In this document: in pieces, positions 1-7,477 of the stretch
Position numbering within the stretch: position 1 is the first letter of the stretch
Layout of the letters: every line of letters begins with the position of its first letter
Assembly (NCBI GenBank): GCA_964604955.1
Contig: CAZSBE010000013.1
Span: forward strand, 1 to 44,347
Direction: 5' to 3'
DNA from: JALGWA01 sp964604955
GTDB lineage: Bacteria; Arandabacterota; Arandabacteria; Arandabacterales; JALGWA01
DNA length: 44,347 nt
Position numbers and translations under genes: made by a program
The notes under the pieces: model-generated
Databases searched by the model: none
What the model was told of the DNA's origin: nothing
Seen by the model: the letters and a program-made list of their open reading frames with translations, nothing else

Positions 1-275
1 ATCTGGAAGCCCTGCCAGAAGGTCAGGGATACAGATGTGCCCCCCACGAATCCCAGCTTGATGATCACGAGGAACGTACCCAGGAGTCCGTAAATTCCCT
101 GGGTACCCGGCAGCGCTACGAGAATCAGGAGTTTTCCGAAAAGATCGGGTTCTTCTGCCAGAACGCCATCAGCGGTCTGCGCGGCTGTTGCGATTCCTAT
201 GGCCGAACCTGTACCGGCAAGGAATGCCGAGATGGCCCCGCCAAGGATTGCCATTGCAAGTCCTATAGGATCCAT
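1..275 (-). CDS. ntpK: V/A-type ATP synthase subunit K (proteolipid), 3' end outside the window
   Basis: Membrane-rotor proteolipid of a V/A-type ATPase. The 91 visible residues begin MDPIGLAMAI and form one glycine-rich transmembrane hairpin. A LPGTQGIYG motif lies at about residues 55-63, which is the signature of double-hairpin subunit K. In the sodium-translocating enterococcal NtpK, the Thr and Gln of this motif help bind Na+. Their presence here hints at sodium coupling, but the key Glu of the second hairpin is beyond the window edge. The start at 275 is preceded by a strong AAGGAGAGG ribosome site. The gene follows subunit I by 30 nt in the same operon. Confidence 0.9.
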   Translation of the reverse strand, partial: MDPIGLAMAILGGAISAFLAGTGSAIGIATAAQTADGVLAEEPDLFGKLLILVALPGTQGIYGLLGTFLVIIKLGFVGGTSVSLTFWQGFQ

Positions 276-305
276 TTAACCTCTCCTTCCCCGAACCCTG
301 AGTGA

Positions 306-2291
306 TCAGTTCTCTTCTTCCATTAGTCTTGTGAATTTGAGCTCTTTCTTAAACGGCTTGAAGGGCTTCCCACCTCCTTCAAAGAACTTCGGATAGAATT
401 CCACATATTGCAGACGCGCAGAGTGGACGAAGCCACCGAGCGCGTTCACAGCCAGGTTGAAAGAGTGCCCGCCAATGAGCACCAGGATCATCGCGGCATA
501 ACCCACCAGCGGTATGCCCTTGGCCATGCCCGCGACGACGTTGATGACCATGGCGATGCCGCCGGTCGCAAGCCCGAGGGCAAGCAGCCTGGTATATGAG
601 AGCACATCTCCCAGATATCCGGTGATGCCGTATAGATTGTAGAAACCCCAGGCCAGGCGCGCTCCGGGGCTCTTGGAAGCCCTGTATGATAGGGCGATAA
701 TGCCCAGCGCCGCGGCCATGGCCGCGTACTTGAATACCGGCGTGTACCGGGGCGGCACCACGCCCATTCTTGAAACCCCGTAGAGGACAAGCGACCACAG
801 GAGCACGATCCAGGTCATCTGGTCGAAGACGGCGGCCATGAAATCCCTGCGCCGGACGTTCTCGACCAGCGCGATCAGAAGTCCGAAAGTGACCTGGATG
901 AATCCCAGCATGAGCGCGATGCCGAACATGGTCATCGGGCTGTCGAATGGATCGAAAAGCATCAGCGATTTCCGCATGCTCCCGACCCAGCCCAGCCAGG
1001 TCGGAAGGGTATCGTCATTCAGCCCGAACCATCCTCCTGTGAGAGCGCCCATCAATATGGTAAAGAGGCCACCGATGAAAAGCAGCCACAGGAGCTTGCG
1101 CCCGCCCTTGAGGTACTTCATGAGGACGAGCGAAAGCGCTGCCAGCACGATGCCGTAGCCCGCGTCGGTCAGGCAGAACCCGAAGAACAGCGCGAAGAAC
1201 GGCGCCGTAAGCGGCGTGGGGTCAACCTCCCTTGCCTGGGGCATGCCGTACATCTCGGTGATGACTTCGAACGGCCAGATCGACTTGCGGTTCTTGAGCG
1301 CGATGGGCGGGTCCTCGCCCTCCTCCGGGGAAATCCTGAGCACCTCCGCGTCTTCAATGTGGGCCGCGAGGCTCTCGACCAAGCGATCGAAGTCTCTCTC
1401 GGCAATCCACCCCTCCAGCACCCCGGCTCTCTCGGTTGTGCCGATCAGGCCACGCGCGTAGGATTTCCCGGCCTCCTGTGAGAAGTAATCGTAGGCGAGC
1501 ATGAGCTTGGGCTTGTTGTGAACGACGTCTTTGCCCTTCTCTACTACCTTGCCGAACCCGGCCTCTATGTTCTCTATCCCCTCCCTCGCCTCCGCGACTA
1601 TGTCCCTGGCGTATCCGGTGAAACCTTCAAACCCCTGAACCTCGAAATCATTGCGCCTCAGGACCTCCTGGACGCTGGCCTCCTCTGAAGGATGATACAG
1701 GACGATGAGGTGGGTGCTGGACTCGGACCTTTTCACGACCTCGACTTCGGCAGTCTCACTCGCCTCGGCCAGCTCCCGTGCGAGGCCCTCCGCAGTACGC
1801 CCGCCCGAGAGAACGCCGGGCGCGATACCCGCGTCCTCGCGCGGCGCGAGGTCTTCCAGCGGCACGTCGAGGCTCACCCATGGGAGGAGCTTCTCAATCT
1901 CGCTCTCGCGGTGAGCGCGGCGCTGGCGGAGGTCGTTCCTGGCGGCCTCAATCTCATCGACCACCTTGAGAACGCCGTCATAATCGAATCCCTCTACGGT
2001 CTGCTTGAACTCGGTCTCTTTTACGAGGAGTTTGCCGCCCCCGAGCCCCCCGAACATCCCGCCGCTCTTTTCGAACTCGGCCAGGTCGTCGATGGCGCGC
2101 TTGAGCTCCCCGGCTATGCGCTCGGCGTCTCCGCCGGTCCCTGCATCGGGGGTATCGAGCTCGCAGGCGAGGGCGGTCTCTTTGAGGTCGAGGATCTGGA
2201 CCTTGCCGCGGTCCTGCAGGTACGTAAGGAGGGCGTCTCTCTCGTCAATTGGAAAGAAAATCGCGATTTTCTGCATCGGGGTGAGAGCCAT
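306..2291 (-). CDS. ntpI: V/A-type ATP synthase subunit I
   Basis: Stator and membrane subunit I (the a-subunit equivalent), which forms the ion half-channels and anchors the peripheral stalks. It has 661 residues, the normal family length. The N-terminal half (about 1-350) is soluble, charged and partly coiled. The C-terminal half carries about seven or eight membrane helices. It includes the conserved GFCLTDAGYG and GGWFG stretches and the channel helix SYTRLLALGLATGG, whose Arg (about 568) is the expected essential arginine. The C-terminal HSFNLAVNALGGFVHSAR block is also typical. It begins 4 nt after the stalk-coil gene stop and lacks a strong ribosome site, so translation is probably coupled. 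Confidence 0.93.
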   Translation of the reverse strand: MALTPMQKIAIFFPIDERDALLTYLQDRGKVQILDLKETALACELDTPDAGTGGDAERIAGELKRAIDDLAEFEKSGGMFGGLGGGKLLVKETEFKQTVEGFDYDGVLKVVDEIEAARNDLRQRRAHRESEIEKLLPWVSLDVPLEDLAPREDAGIAPGVLSGGRTAEGLARELAEASETAEVEVVKRSESSTHLIVLYHPSEEASVQEVLRRNDFEVQGFEGFTGYARDIVAEAREGIENIEAGFGKVVEKGKDVVHNKPKLMLAYDYFSQEAGKSYARGLIGTTERAGVLEGWIAERDFDRLVESLAAHIEDAEVLRISPEEGEDPPIALKNRKSIWPFEVITEMYGMPQAREVDPTPLTAPFFALFFGFCLTDAGYGIVLAALSLVLMKYLKGGRKLLWLLFIGGLFTILMGALTGGWFGLNDDTLPTWLGWVGSMRKSLMLFDPFDSPMTMFGIALMLGFIQVTFGLLIALVENVRRRDFMAAVFDQMTWIVLLWSLVLYGVSRMGVVPPRYTPVFKYAAMAAALGIIALSYRASKSPGARLAWGFYNLYGITGYLGDVLSYTRLLALGLATGGIAMVINVVAGMAKGIPLVGYAAMILVLIGGHSFNLAVNALGGFVHSARLQYVEFYPKFFEGGGKPFKPFKKELKFTRLMEEEN

Positions 2292-2295
2292 TAGA

Positions 2296-2607
2296 CTAAC
2301 CCGTCATCTTCTTGATGATGATGTCCACAGCCTGGTTGATTCTTCCGGAGGCCTCCGTGCGAAGGGTTTCGAGGTCTTTGGCCTCGCGCGCCGCTATCTC
2401 ATCCAGCTTGGCTGCGGCGTCTTCCTTCGCCCGGTCCAGCGCCTTCTTGACGATATCCCTTCCACCGGCCTCCGCGTCCTCCACTATCTTGCGCGCGTCG
2501 TCTTTGGCCTTAGCCAGGAGAGCGGCCCTGTCCTTCCTCGCAGCGTCAAGTATGCCCGCCGCCTTCACCTCGGTGCCCTTGATGCCGTCTATGATGTCCT
2601 TGACCAT
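2296..2607 (-). CDS. V/A-type ATP synthase peripheral-stalk coiled-coil subunit (G/H-like)
   Basis: A 103-residue, almost wholly helical Ala/Lys/Glu-rich protein beginning MVKDIIDGIKGTEVKAA. It is the right size and composition for the G (archaeal H) stalk subunit that pairs with subunit E. Position supports this: in Thermus-type V-ATPase operons the order is G-I-L(K)-E-C-F-A-B-D, and here it is followed directly by I and K. I chose the ATG at 2607 because GGGGGAGGG lies just upstream. A longer reading frame extends upstream to 2874, but that extra part has no coiled-coil character and would run over the promoter. Sequence identity alone is weak, as for all such coils. Confidence 0.8.
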   Translation of the reverse strand: MVKDIIDGIKGTEVKAAGILDAARKDRAALLAKAKDDARKIVEDAEAGGRDIVKKALDRAKEDAAAKLDEIAAREAKDLETLRTEASGRINQAVDIIIKKMTG

Positions 2608-2689
2608 AGCCCTCCCCCGCAGACTGCTTCCAGAGTCCGGGTTATCACAATCTTTAGAGAGAACGGTGTTTCCTGAAGTAAGCCCAATA

Positions 2690-2718
2690 TTTTTACTATG
2701 CCCGCCCTTCCATGTCAA
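2690..2718 (-). promoter_or_regulatory. Predicted sigma70-type promoter of the V-ATPase operon
   Basis: On the minus strand TTGACA (2713-2718) is separated by 17 nt from TAAAAA (2690-2695). The likely transcription start is near 2683, leaving a leader of about 75 nt before the stalk-coil gene. Judged by eye only. Confidence 0.55.
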
Positions 2719-2802
2719 GCTATTATGCCCCCGCTGAGGTCCGGCACGCGTGTGGTTTCGGGCCTGTCGGCGGCGGCGACGGGGGGCGGCGACGGGTGCG
2801 GA

Positions 2803-2833
2803 GAGGGCCCCGGCCTCAGTGGCCGGGGCCCTC
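2803..2833. terminator. Strong GC hairpin downstream of the exported metalloprotein gene
   Basis: GAGGGCCCCGGCC (2803-2815) and its exact complement (2821-2833) form a 13-bp stem with a 5-nt loop. It lies between the stop of the leftward gene at 2882 and the V-ATPase promoter. Neither strand shows a U-tract after it, so it may be a Rho-assisted terminator or a 3'-end stabiliser rather than a classic intrinsic terminator. Confidence 0.5.
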
Positions 2834-2881
2834 CGCAAATGCTTGAGACCGGCCGCGCCCGGCCGGCTAAACACCGCCTCG

Positions 2882-4522
2882 CTACCTGAGCAGTACCATC
2901 TTCCGCGTCGCGCTGAGGGAGCCCGCGCTGAGCCGGTAGAAATAGACTCCGCTCGCCACCTTCCGCCTGTTGTTGTCGCGGCCGTCCCATCTCACCTCAT
3001 GCATGCCGGGGGCCATCGCCCCGGCCCCGGAGGTGATAAGCGACGTCACCAGCCTGCCGCGCACGTCGTAGACCTTGAGGTCGACGGGTGCGCGTGACGG
3101 GATCGCGAACCGGATCAACGTCATGCCGCTGAACGGGTTGGGCGCGTTGGGCATCAGCGCGAAGACCGGGGCCTCGCCACCGCCCTCCACGCCGGCGCTG
3201 GCCTCCACCATCGCGTCCAGCCACGTGCTGTCCGTCTGGACGGGGTCGGTCATCGACCTGGCCGTGCAGTACACCAGGTCGGTGGTGTACGGCGCGCTGT
3301 CCGGGAACGTCACCCGGGTCTGAAGATCGATCGACTCGTCCGGACCGAGAGCCACGATATGGTCCGGGTCCGAGAGGTCCCAGCCCAGGACCGAGCTCAT
3401 GTGGACATCGAAGGTGTCGGGCATGGTCCCCTCATTCACTATCGTAAAACAGGCGTCCGCGCTGTCACCCGCTATGCCTGTCACATCCGGGCCGGCCACG
3501 ACGTCGACGCTCGGAACCACATGGATGAAGAAGAAGGCCATGGCCGAATCCGCGTAGAACTGCATGAACTCCCTGCTCATGGGCCCTTCATTGAAGTAGG
3601 AGTGGCACATCACCTCGTTGCCCCGGCCGAGTTCGGCGTAGGGCGGCACATCGACCGTTATGGTGAAGGTCGACTCCTGGTCAGGGTTGAGCCAGAAGTA
3701 ATACTCGCCCGGGTATATCGGCCAACCCTCCTGGTTCTCGAAGTAGCCGTAGACCTCCCTGGGCCCATCCGAGTCGTTCGCAATCGTAACGGCTTTCTCG
3801 AGAGGCGCTCCGGGCAGCGTCTTCTCCACCTTCTCACCCTCGAACTGCGCCGCGAGGTCTTCCAGCATGCCCTCCAGGTGCTCGAGCTTCCGCTTCAGGA
3901 TCTCCAACTTCTCATCCAGGTCCAGCGTCGTCCTCGAGCCGAAATCCGCATCCATCTCCGCCTCGTAGGCCTCGAACTCGAGCTGGTGGAAACGGAACGT
4001 GCAGGGCTGGGGGGTATTGCCCGGGCCCCACCTGCCGGCCTGCTTCTGCCTGACGTGCTCGAACTCGTGTATCTTGGTGCTGGCTAACACGTCGGGGTCC
4101 TCGAACGCCGGTTCGCAGAGTCTCACGAAGCAGCGCGAGGACGTGTACCCGTAGTCCGTGCACTCCGGGTCATACTGGACATCGGTGCCTGCGGGCTCAT
4201 TGGTGTCGAAAACCGAATCCACGAGGGCGATGACGGAGTCGCGGTTGGCCTTGAGCTTCTCCTTGGCCGCCTCCATCTCTTTCATCTCCTCGACGGCCTC
4301 AGCCCTGTTCTCTTCCGTCGGGTCCTCCAGCCACTCGGTGCCCTCCTTGATGAACTCGGCTCTTTCCCTCTCATACGTCTCCCGGAGCCTGTCGCCCCGG
4401 TTGATCATCCCCTGTATCTCCTGCCTCTCTTTCTTGGTCGGTCCGGCCAGAATCACGGCCGAAATGAGGAGGCAGGCACACAGAAACACTATGAAAGCCG
4501 GTACATGCACTCTCTGTTTCAT
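2882..4522 (-). CDS. Exported HExxH putative metalloprotease with C-terminal FlgD/T9SS-type sorting domain
   Basis: 546 residues. An N-terminal signal peptide (hydrophobic about 8-26) is followed by a charged helical segment (about 30-105). Next is a domain with HEFEH at 152-156 and a downstream EFEAYEAE at about 182-189. This matches the HExxH plus later Glu pattern of zinc gluzincins. Cys 121, 131, 136 and 174 surround it. A second coil (about 200-230) leads to beta-rich Ig-like repeats. The last roughly 85 residues (NAPNPF, then DLKVYDVRGR, then SGVYFYRL) are the FlgD-Ig/type A sorting domain of FCB secreted proteins. Start 4522 is chosen over an upstream in-frame start for the signal peptide and the AGGAGG site. 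It lies 10 nt after the adhesin-like gene. Peptidase activity is inferred from motifs; the family is not identified. Confidence 0.75.
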   Translation of the reverse strand: MKQRVHVPAFIVFLCACLLISAVILAGPTKKERQEIQGMINRGDRLRETYERERAEFIKEGTEWLEDPTEENRAEAVEEMKEMEAAKEKLKANRDSVIALVDSVFDTNEPAGTDVQYDPECTDYGYTSSRCFVRLCEPAFEDPDVLASTKIHEFEHVRQKQAGRWGPGNTPQPCTFRFHQLEFEAYEAEMDADFGSRTTLDLDEKLEILKRKLEHLEGMLEDLAAQFEGEKVEKTLPGAPLEKAVTIANDSDGPREVYGYFENQEGWPIYPGEYYFWLNPDQESTFTITVDVPPYAELGRGNEVMCHSYFNEGPMSREFMQFYADSAMAFFFIHVVPSVDVVAGPDVTGIAGDSADACFTIVNEGTMPDTFDVHMSSVLGWDLSDPDHIVALGPDESIDLQTRVTFPDSAPYTTDLVYCTARSMTDPVQTDSTWLDAMVEASAGVEGGGEAPVFALMPNAPNPFSGMTLIRFAIPSRAPVDLKVYDVRGRLVTSLITSGAGAMAPGMHEVRWDGRDNNRRKVASGVYFYRLSAGSLSATRKMVLLR

Positions 4523-4532
4523 GGCTCGCCTC

Positions 4533-5525
4533 CTATTCAACAGTGATGACAACCGGATCGGATTCAAGCCGGCCCGTCCACGCGCCGAGCCCTCCCGGGT
4601 CACCGTAGTTTCTGTAGATCGCCATGATCGTGTAGTCGCCGATCATGTCGAACTCGTACCAGTTCCACAAATTGACGACCTTGCCTGCAGTCGAGTCCGG
4701 TTGGAGAGCGTGGAAGTCACCCGGCCCGGGCGGCCTGCTCTTAGAGAACATGTTGATGATCGGCCGCTCGATCCCGTCCGGCCCCATCACCACGAACTGG
4801 AGCTCGGTATCGCTCGGCCATTTGCCCACGGCGAATCTGGTGTTCACGACCTCCGCGCTGGGGCCCGCGTTCTTGAGATAGACGAAGGCCGACACCGTGT
4901 CGTCACCTGCACCGTACACCGGCGGGTCCTCATAGAGGGACTTCACCATCCCGAGCCCGAGTTGGAGCCCGTTTTCATTCGCCATGACTCTCACATCGTC
5001 GACGAAGAGCCTGAGGACGCCGGCGGGCGCGGCGCAGTAAAAGCCGAAGTAGTAGGTGGCCGTCGCCGGAGCGATGAAACCGCCGCCGGTCTCCTCATAC
5101 TCGGTCCAGGTTACGGGCACGTTCGCGACCATATCCGTCATGTCCCCGGGGTTCTGGCCCGTGCCCGCGAAAACCGAGAGATTATAGGGCTGCAGGGCCG
5201 AGCTCACCCTGGTCATGAACACGACTTCGTATGACTCCCCGCCCGCAAGCTGGACGCCGGATGTGAAAAACCAGTCGTTGGCGGGGATCACCGCGTCGCC
5301 CTTGTACCTGATGCACTGCCTGCCCCATGTCACTCCGCCGTAGGCGCGGGTCTGCCATGCGCCGGCGTCGCCATCGGGATTCACTATGGACCATCCCGAC
5401 GGAAGCGCCGGCGGAGAGATGGATTCGAAGTCCTCGTATAGAAGATATTCGAACCCGACGCCCGCGAGTGACGGGAGCGCGATCACCGTGGCCAGCAAAA
5501 CGCCGGTCAAAACCAGATATTTCAT
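4533..5525 (-). CDS. Exported protein with cleaved-adhesin (choice-of-anchor J-like) domain
   Basis: 330 residues with a clear signal peptide (MKYLVLTGVLLATVIALPSLAG). The segment YEDFES, then LPSGWSIVNPDGDAGAW, then NDWFFTSGVQLAGG, then VDDVRV (about 25-180) is the jelly-roll pattern of cleaved-adhesin domains, which bind carbohydrate or anchor proteins in many FCB exoproteins. The C-terminal 150 residues look Ig-like. No sorting domain of its own is visible. ATG 5525 fits the signal peptide; the GGAGGTGAG ribosome site lies rather far upstream, and the in-frame ATG at 5549 is the alternative. It is first in a two-gene unit with the HExxH protein, so both may act together at the surface. Confidence 0.7.
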   Translation of the reverse strand: MKYLVLTGVLLATVIALPSLAGVGFEYLLYEDFESISPPALPSGWSIVNPDGDAGAWQTRAYGGVTWGRQCIRYKGDAVIPANDWFFTSGVQLAGGESYEVVFMTRVSSALQPYNLSVFAGTGQNPGDMTDMVANVPVTWTEYEETGGGFIAPATATYYFGFYCAAPAGVLRLFVDDVRVMANENGLQLGLGMVKSLYEDPPVYGAGDDTVSAFVYLKNAGPSAEVVNTRFAVGKWPSDTELQFVVMGPDGIERPIINMFSKSRPPGPGDFHALQPDSTAGKVVNLWNWYEFDMIGDYTIMAIYRNYGDPGGLGAWTGRLESDPVVITVE

Positions 5526-5633
5526 GAGCGAGTTCTCACCTCCGCGTTTCATGGAGGCCGCCGCGCATAAACCACCCGCCGTCCGGGCCTTGCACGCGGT
5601 CAACATGAATGAGTTATGGAACGCCCCAAGTTG

Positions 5634-5657
5634 CCTGCACCTGCGAGGAGGTGCAGG
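5634..5657. promoter_or_regulatory. Hairpin in the leader of the adhesin/metalloprotein operon
   Basis: CCTGCACCT (5634-5642) pairs with AGGTGCAGG (5649-5657) around a 6-nt loop. An alternative register pairs 5637-5644 with 5653-5660. It lies within the predicted 5' leader of the leftward operon and has no U-tract. The rest of the 365-nt gap 5526-5890 holds only the two divergent promoters listed here. Confidence 0.4.
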
Positions 5658-5700
5658 TGCTGCCGTGTCCGGGTGGATACCGGACGTCGAATCCACGCGG

Positions 5701-5729
5701 AGTGTAGCACGAACCGTCCCGGAGGTCAA
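5701..5729 (-). promoter_or_regulatory. Predicted promoter of the adhesin/metalloprotein operon
   Basis: On the minus strand TTGACC (5724-5729), a 17-nt spacer and TACACT (5701-5706). This gives a leader of about 170 nt containing the hairpin at 5634-5657. Prediction by eye. Confidence 0.45.
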
Positions 5730-5839
5730 TGAGACCTGAAAAGACCCGGTCGGGGGGGGAATGCAGGCCGATATTTCCCTTTTGGCGAACCCCATCGGGG
5801 CCGGGCGGCGACTGCTTTCAACACCCCGCTTTCCGCGGG

Positions 5840-5867
5840 TTGACAACTGTCCGTTTGTGAGTAGAAT
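5840..5867 (+). promoter_or_regulatory. Predicted sigma70-type promoter of the barrel/symporter operon
   Basis: TTGACA (5840-5845), a 16-nt spacer and TAGAAT (5862-5867). The likely start site is near 5874, followed by GGTGAG and the ATG at 5891. Confidence 0.65.
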
Positions 5868-5890
5868 GCGTAAGTACGGTGAGAAACGGG

Positions 5891-7330
5891 ATGAAACACA
5901 ACACTTACGCAGTAGTTGCCGTACTCCTCATATCACTTGTTGTCATCCCCCGGCCCGGCCTCGCCAGAGATCCCCGGGCCGTTTCTCTGGTTACCCCCGT
6001 CACCAAAACCTGGGGTATAGACCCAGACCCGGATGCCCGCCGGGGCATAAAGCCGGGCCTCTCGATGCGGCTCAGGTTCGTAGAAACCGAAAACATCATA
6101 GGACTGGGGATGCCGGGCACCCCGACCGGCATGGACGCCGTCAGGGTGAGGGCGCGGGTATGGGCGGAAGCGTGGTTCCGGCCCAATTTCAAGGGCCGCC
6201 TTCAGCTGAACCGCGAACGCATAGACTACAGCAACTGCGAGACCTGCAAGGACAAAGGCGAGGAGATCGTAATCGAGAACCTGTATCTGGAGGCGTTCGA
6301 CATCGCCGGCGCGCCCGTCGGCCTCAGGCTGGGCCGGCAAAACCTGTTCTACGGCGACGGGCTGGTGATATGCGACGGCACTCCGCTCGACGGTTCGAGG
6401 ACGCTGTACGTAAATGCCGTACTGCTCACCTTCGCCATCCCGCAATGGGCCGTGGATGTTTTCGCCGCCTCTGACCACAAGCAGGACGACCTCCTGCCCG
6501 TCATAGACGATGAGAACATGGACCTTCTGGACACCGACGAATGCCTGATGGGGATCTACGCCACGACCATGCCCTACCGGGGCAAGGGGCGGTCCTTCAC
6601 GCTGGAGCCGTATTTCATCATAAAGCGGGAGCGAACCCCCGTCTGGCAGGACCGCATAAGCACCATCGGGGCGAGGCTGGTAGTTCCCGCCGGGCGGACC
6701 AGGCTGAGGGCGGAGGCGGCCTACCAGACGGGCCACAAGCATTTCGACTACGATTCCGACCTGGAAGTGGAGGAACAGGAGGCGAGGAGTATCTCGGCCT
6801 TCGCCGGGACCGCGTACCTCGATGTCGCGTTCGAGAAGTACCGCGGCCTCGAGCTCGGAGCCGGCTATGTCTACCTGGCCGGGGACAATCGCAGGACCCG
6901 CGGCAAGTTCGAGGGCTTCAACCCAGTGCTCGGGCGATGGCCGCAGTGGAGCGAGCTCTACATTTATACACTCATCCCCGAATACGGAGTCGCCTACTGG
7001 CAGAACATCAGTTTTCCCATGCTCCACGCCCGCCTTGAGCCCTATAGAGGTCTGGTCTTCGACGCCAGGGTGCTCTGGATGTACGCTAATCGCCCCGACC
7101 CGGGTCTGTGCCGGATCGGCGCCGACGTGGAAGACCCCGCGTCTTATAAACGCGGAAACCTGTACGGGCTGAAACTCTCTTACAGGATCGGCAGGCACCT
7201 CTCCGGGCACCTGCTGTATGAACACTTCGCGCCGGGCGGCTATTATGATTGGCAGTGGAGGCAGTGCGGAATAAGCGGGGAGCCCCGGGCGGCCGATTTC
7301 TTGAGATTGGAAATGAGCTTCAACATTTAG
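5891..7330 (+). CDS. Alginate-export (AlgE-like) family outer-membrane beta-barrel
   Basis: 479 residues with a signal peptide (about 1-26, ending ...GLARD), then alternating amphipathic beta strands to a C-terminal LRLEMSFNI. The region RLGRQNLFYGDGLVICDGTPLDGSR resembles the conserved GRQ/YGDGR strand-turn of the alginate_export family. A CETC pair sits in an early loop. The family forms outer-membrane channels for anionic polysaccharides or other solutes; the substrate here is unknown. I used the ATG at 5891, with GGTGAG 7 nt upstream, rather than an in-frame GTG at 5879 without a ribosome site. It is first in an apparent operon with a microprotein and an SSS symporter, suggesting a role in solute uptake. 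Confidence 0.75.
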   Translation: MKHNTYAVVAVLLISLVVIPRPGLARDPRAVSLVTPVTKTWGIDPDPDARRGIKPGLSMRLRFVETENIIGLGMPGTPTGMDAVRVRARVWAEAWFRPNFKGRLQLNRERIDYSNCETCKDKGEEIVIENLYLEAFDIAGAPVGLRLGRQNLFYGDGLVICDGTPLDGSRTLYVNAVLLTFAIPQWAVDVFAASDHKQDDLLPVIDDENMDLLDTDECLMGIYATTMPYRGKGRSFTLEPYFIIKRERTPVWQDRISTIGARLVVPAGRTRLRAEAAYQTGHKHFDYDSDLEVEEQEARSISAFAGTAYLDVAFEKYRGLELGAGYVYLAGDNRRTRGKFEGFNPVLGRWPQWSELYIYTLIPEYGVAYWQNISFPMLHARLEPYRGLVFDARVLWMYANRPDPGLCRIGADVEDPASYKRGNLYGLKLSYRIGRHLSGHLLYEHFAPGGYYDWQWRQCGISGEPRAADFLRLEMSFNI

Positions 7331-7341
7331 GAGGTATCTGT

Positions 7342-7458
7342 TTGGCGCCTTACGGACTGCCGTGGTCGACATTCTCAGCCCTCATCGTCACCGCCCTGAG
7401 CATCGGCATATCCGTGGCATGGGCCGTCATCGACGCGCGCAGGGACCCGGACTCCTGA
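7342..7458 (+). CDS. 38-residue one-TM protein, probable small accessory subunit of the adjacent symporter
   Basis: Begins with TTG at 7342, 7 nt after a near-perfect AGGAGGT (7329-7335) that overlaps the preceding stop codon. It encodes APYGLPWSTFSALIVTALSI..., one membrane helix and a charged tail (DARRDPDS). Very short one-TM proteins encoded just before Na+ symporters (MetS-type and 'symporter small accessory protein' families) have this size, shape and placement. An in-frame ATG at 7249 would make a 69-residue version, but that would sit inside the barrel gene with a non-hydrophobic N-terminus. Assignment rests on context and topology, not on a sequence search. Confidence 0.65.
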   Translation: MAPYGLPWSTFSALIVTALSIGISVAWAVIDARRDPDS

Positions 7459-7477
7459 CGCGCACCCGCGGGGGCAA

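Noticed and set aside
2608..2874. N-terminal extension of the V-ATPase stalk-coil gene to 2874
   Set aside because: The extension is Arg/Pro-rich, lacks coiled-coil character, overlaps the predicted promoter and hairpin, and a good ribosome site lies at the 2607 ATG.
5634..5660. Hairpin between divergent genes as an intrinsic terminator
   Set aside because: It lies upstream of both genes, in the predicted leader, and has no U-tract.
5933..7372. 479-codon open frame on the minus strand opposite the outer-membrane barrel gene
   Set aside because: It mirrors a real gene with signal peptide, ribosome site and promoter; long antisense frames are expected at this GC content, and the product has no signal or motif.
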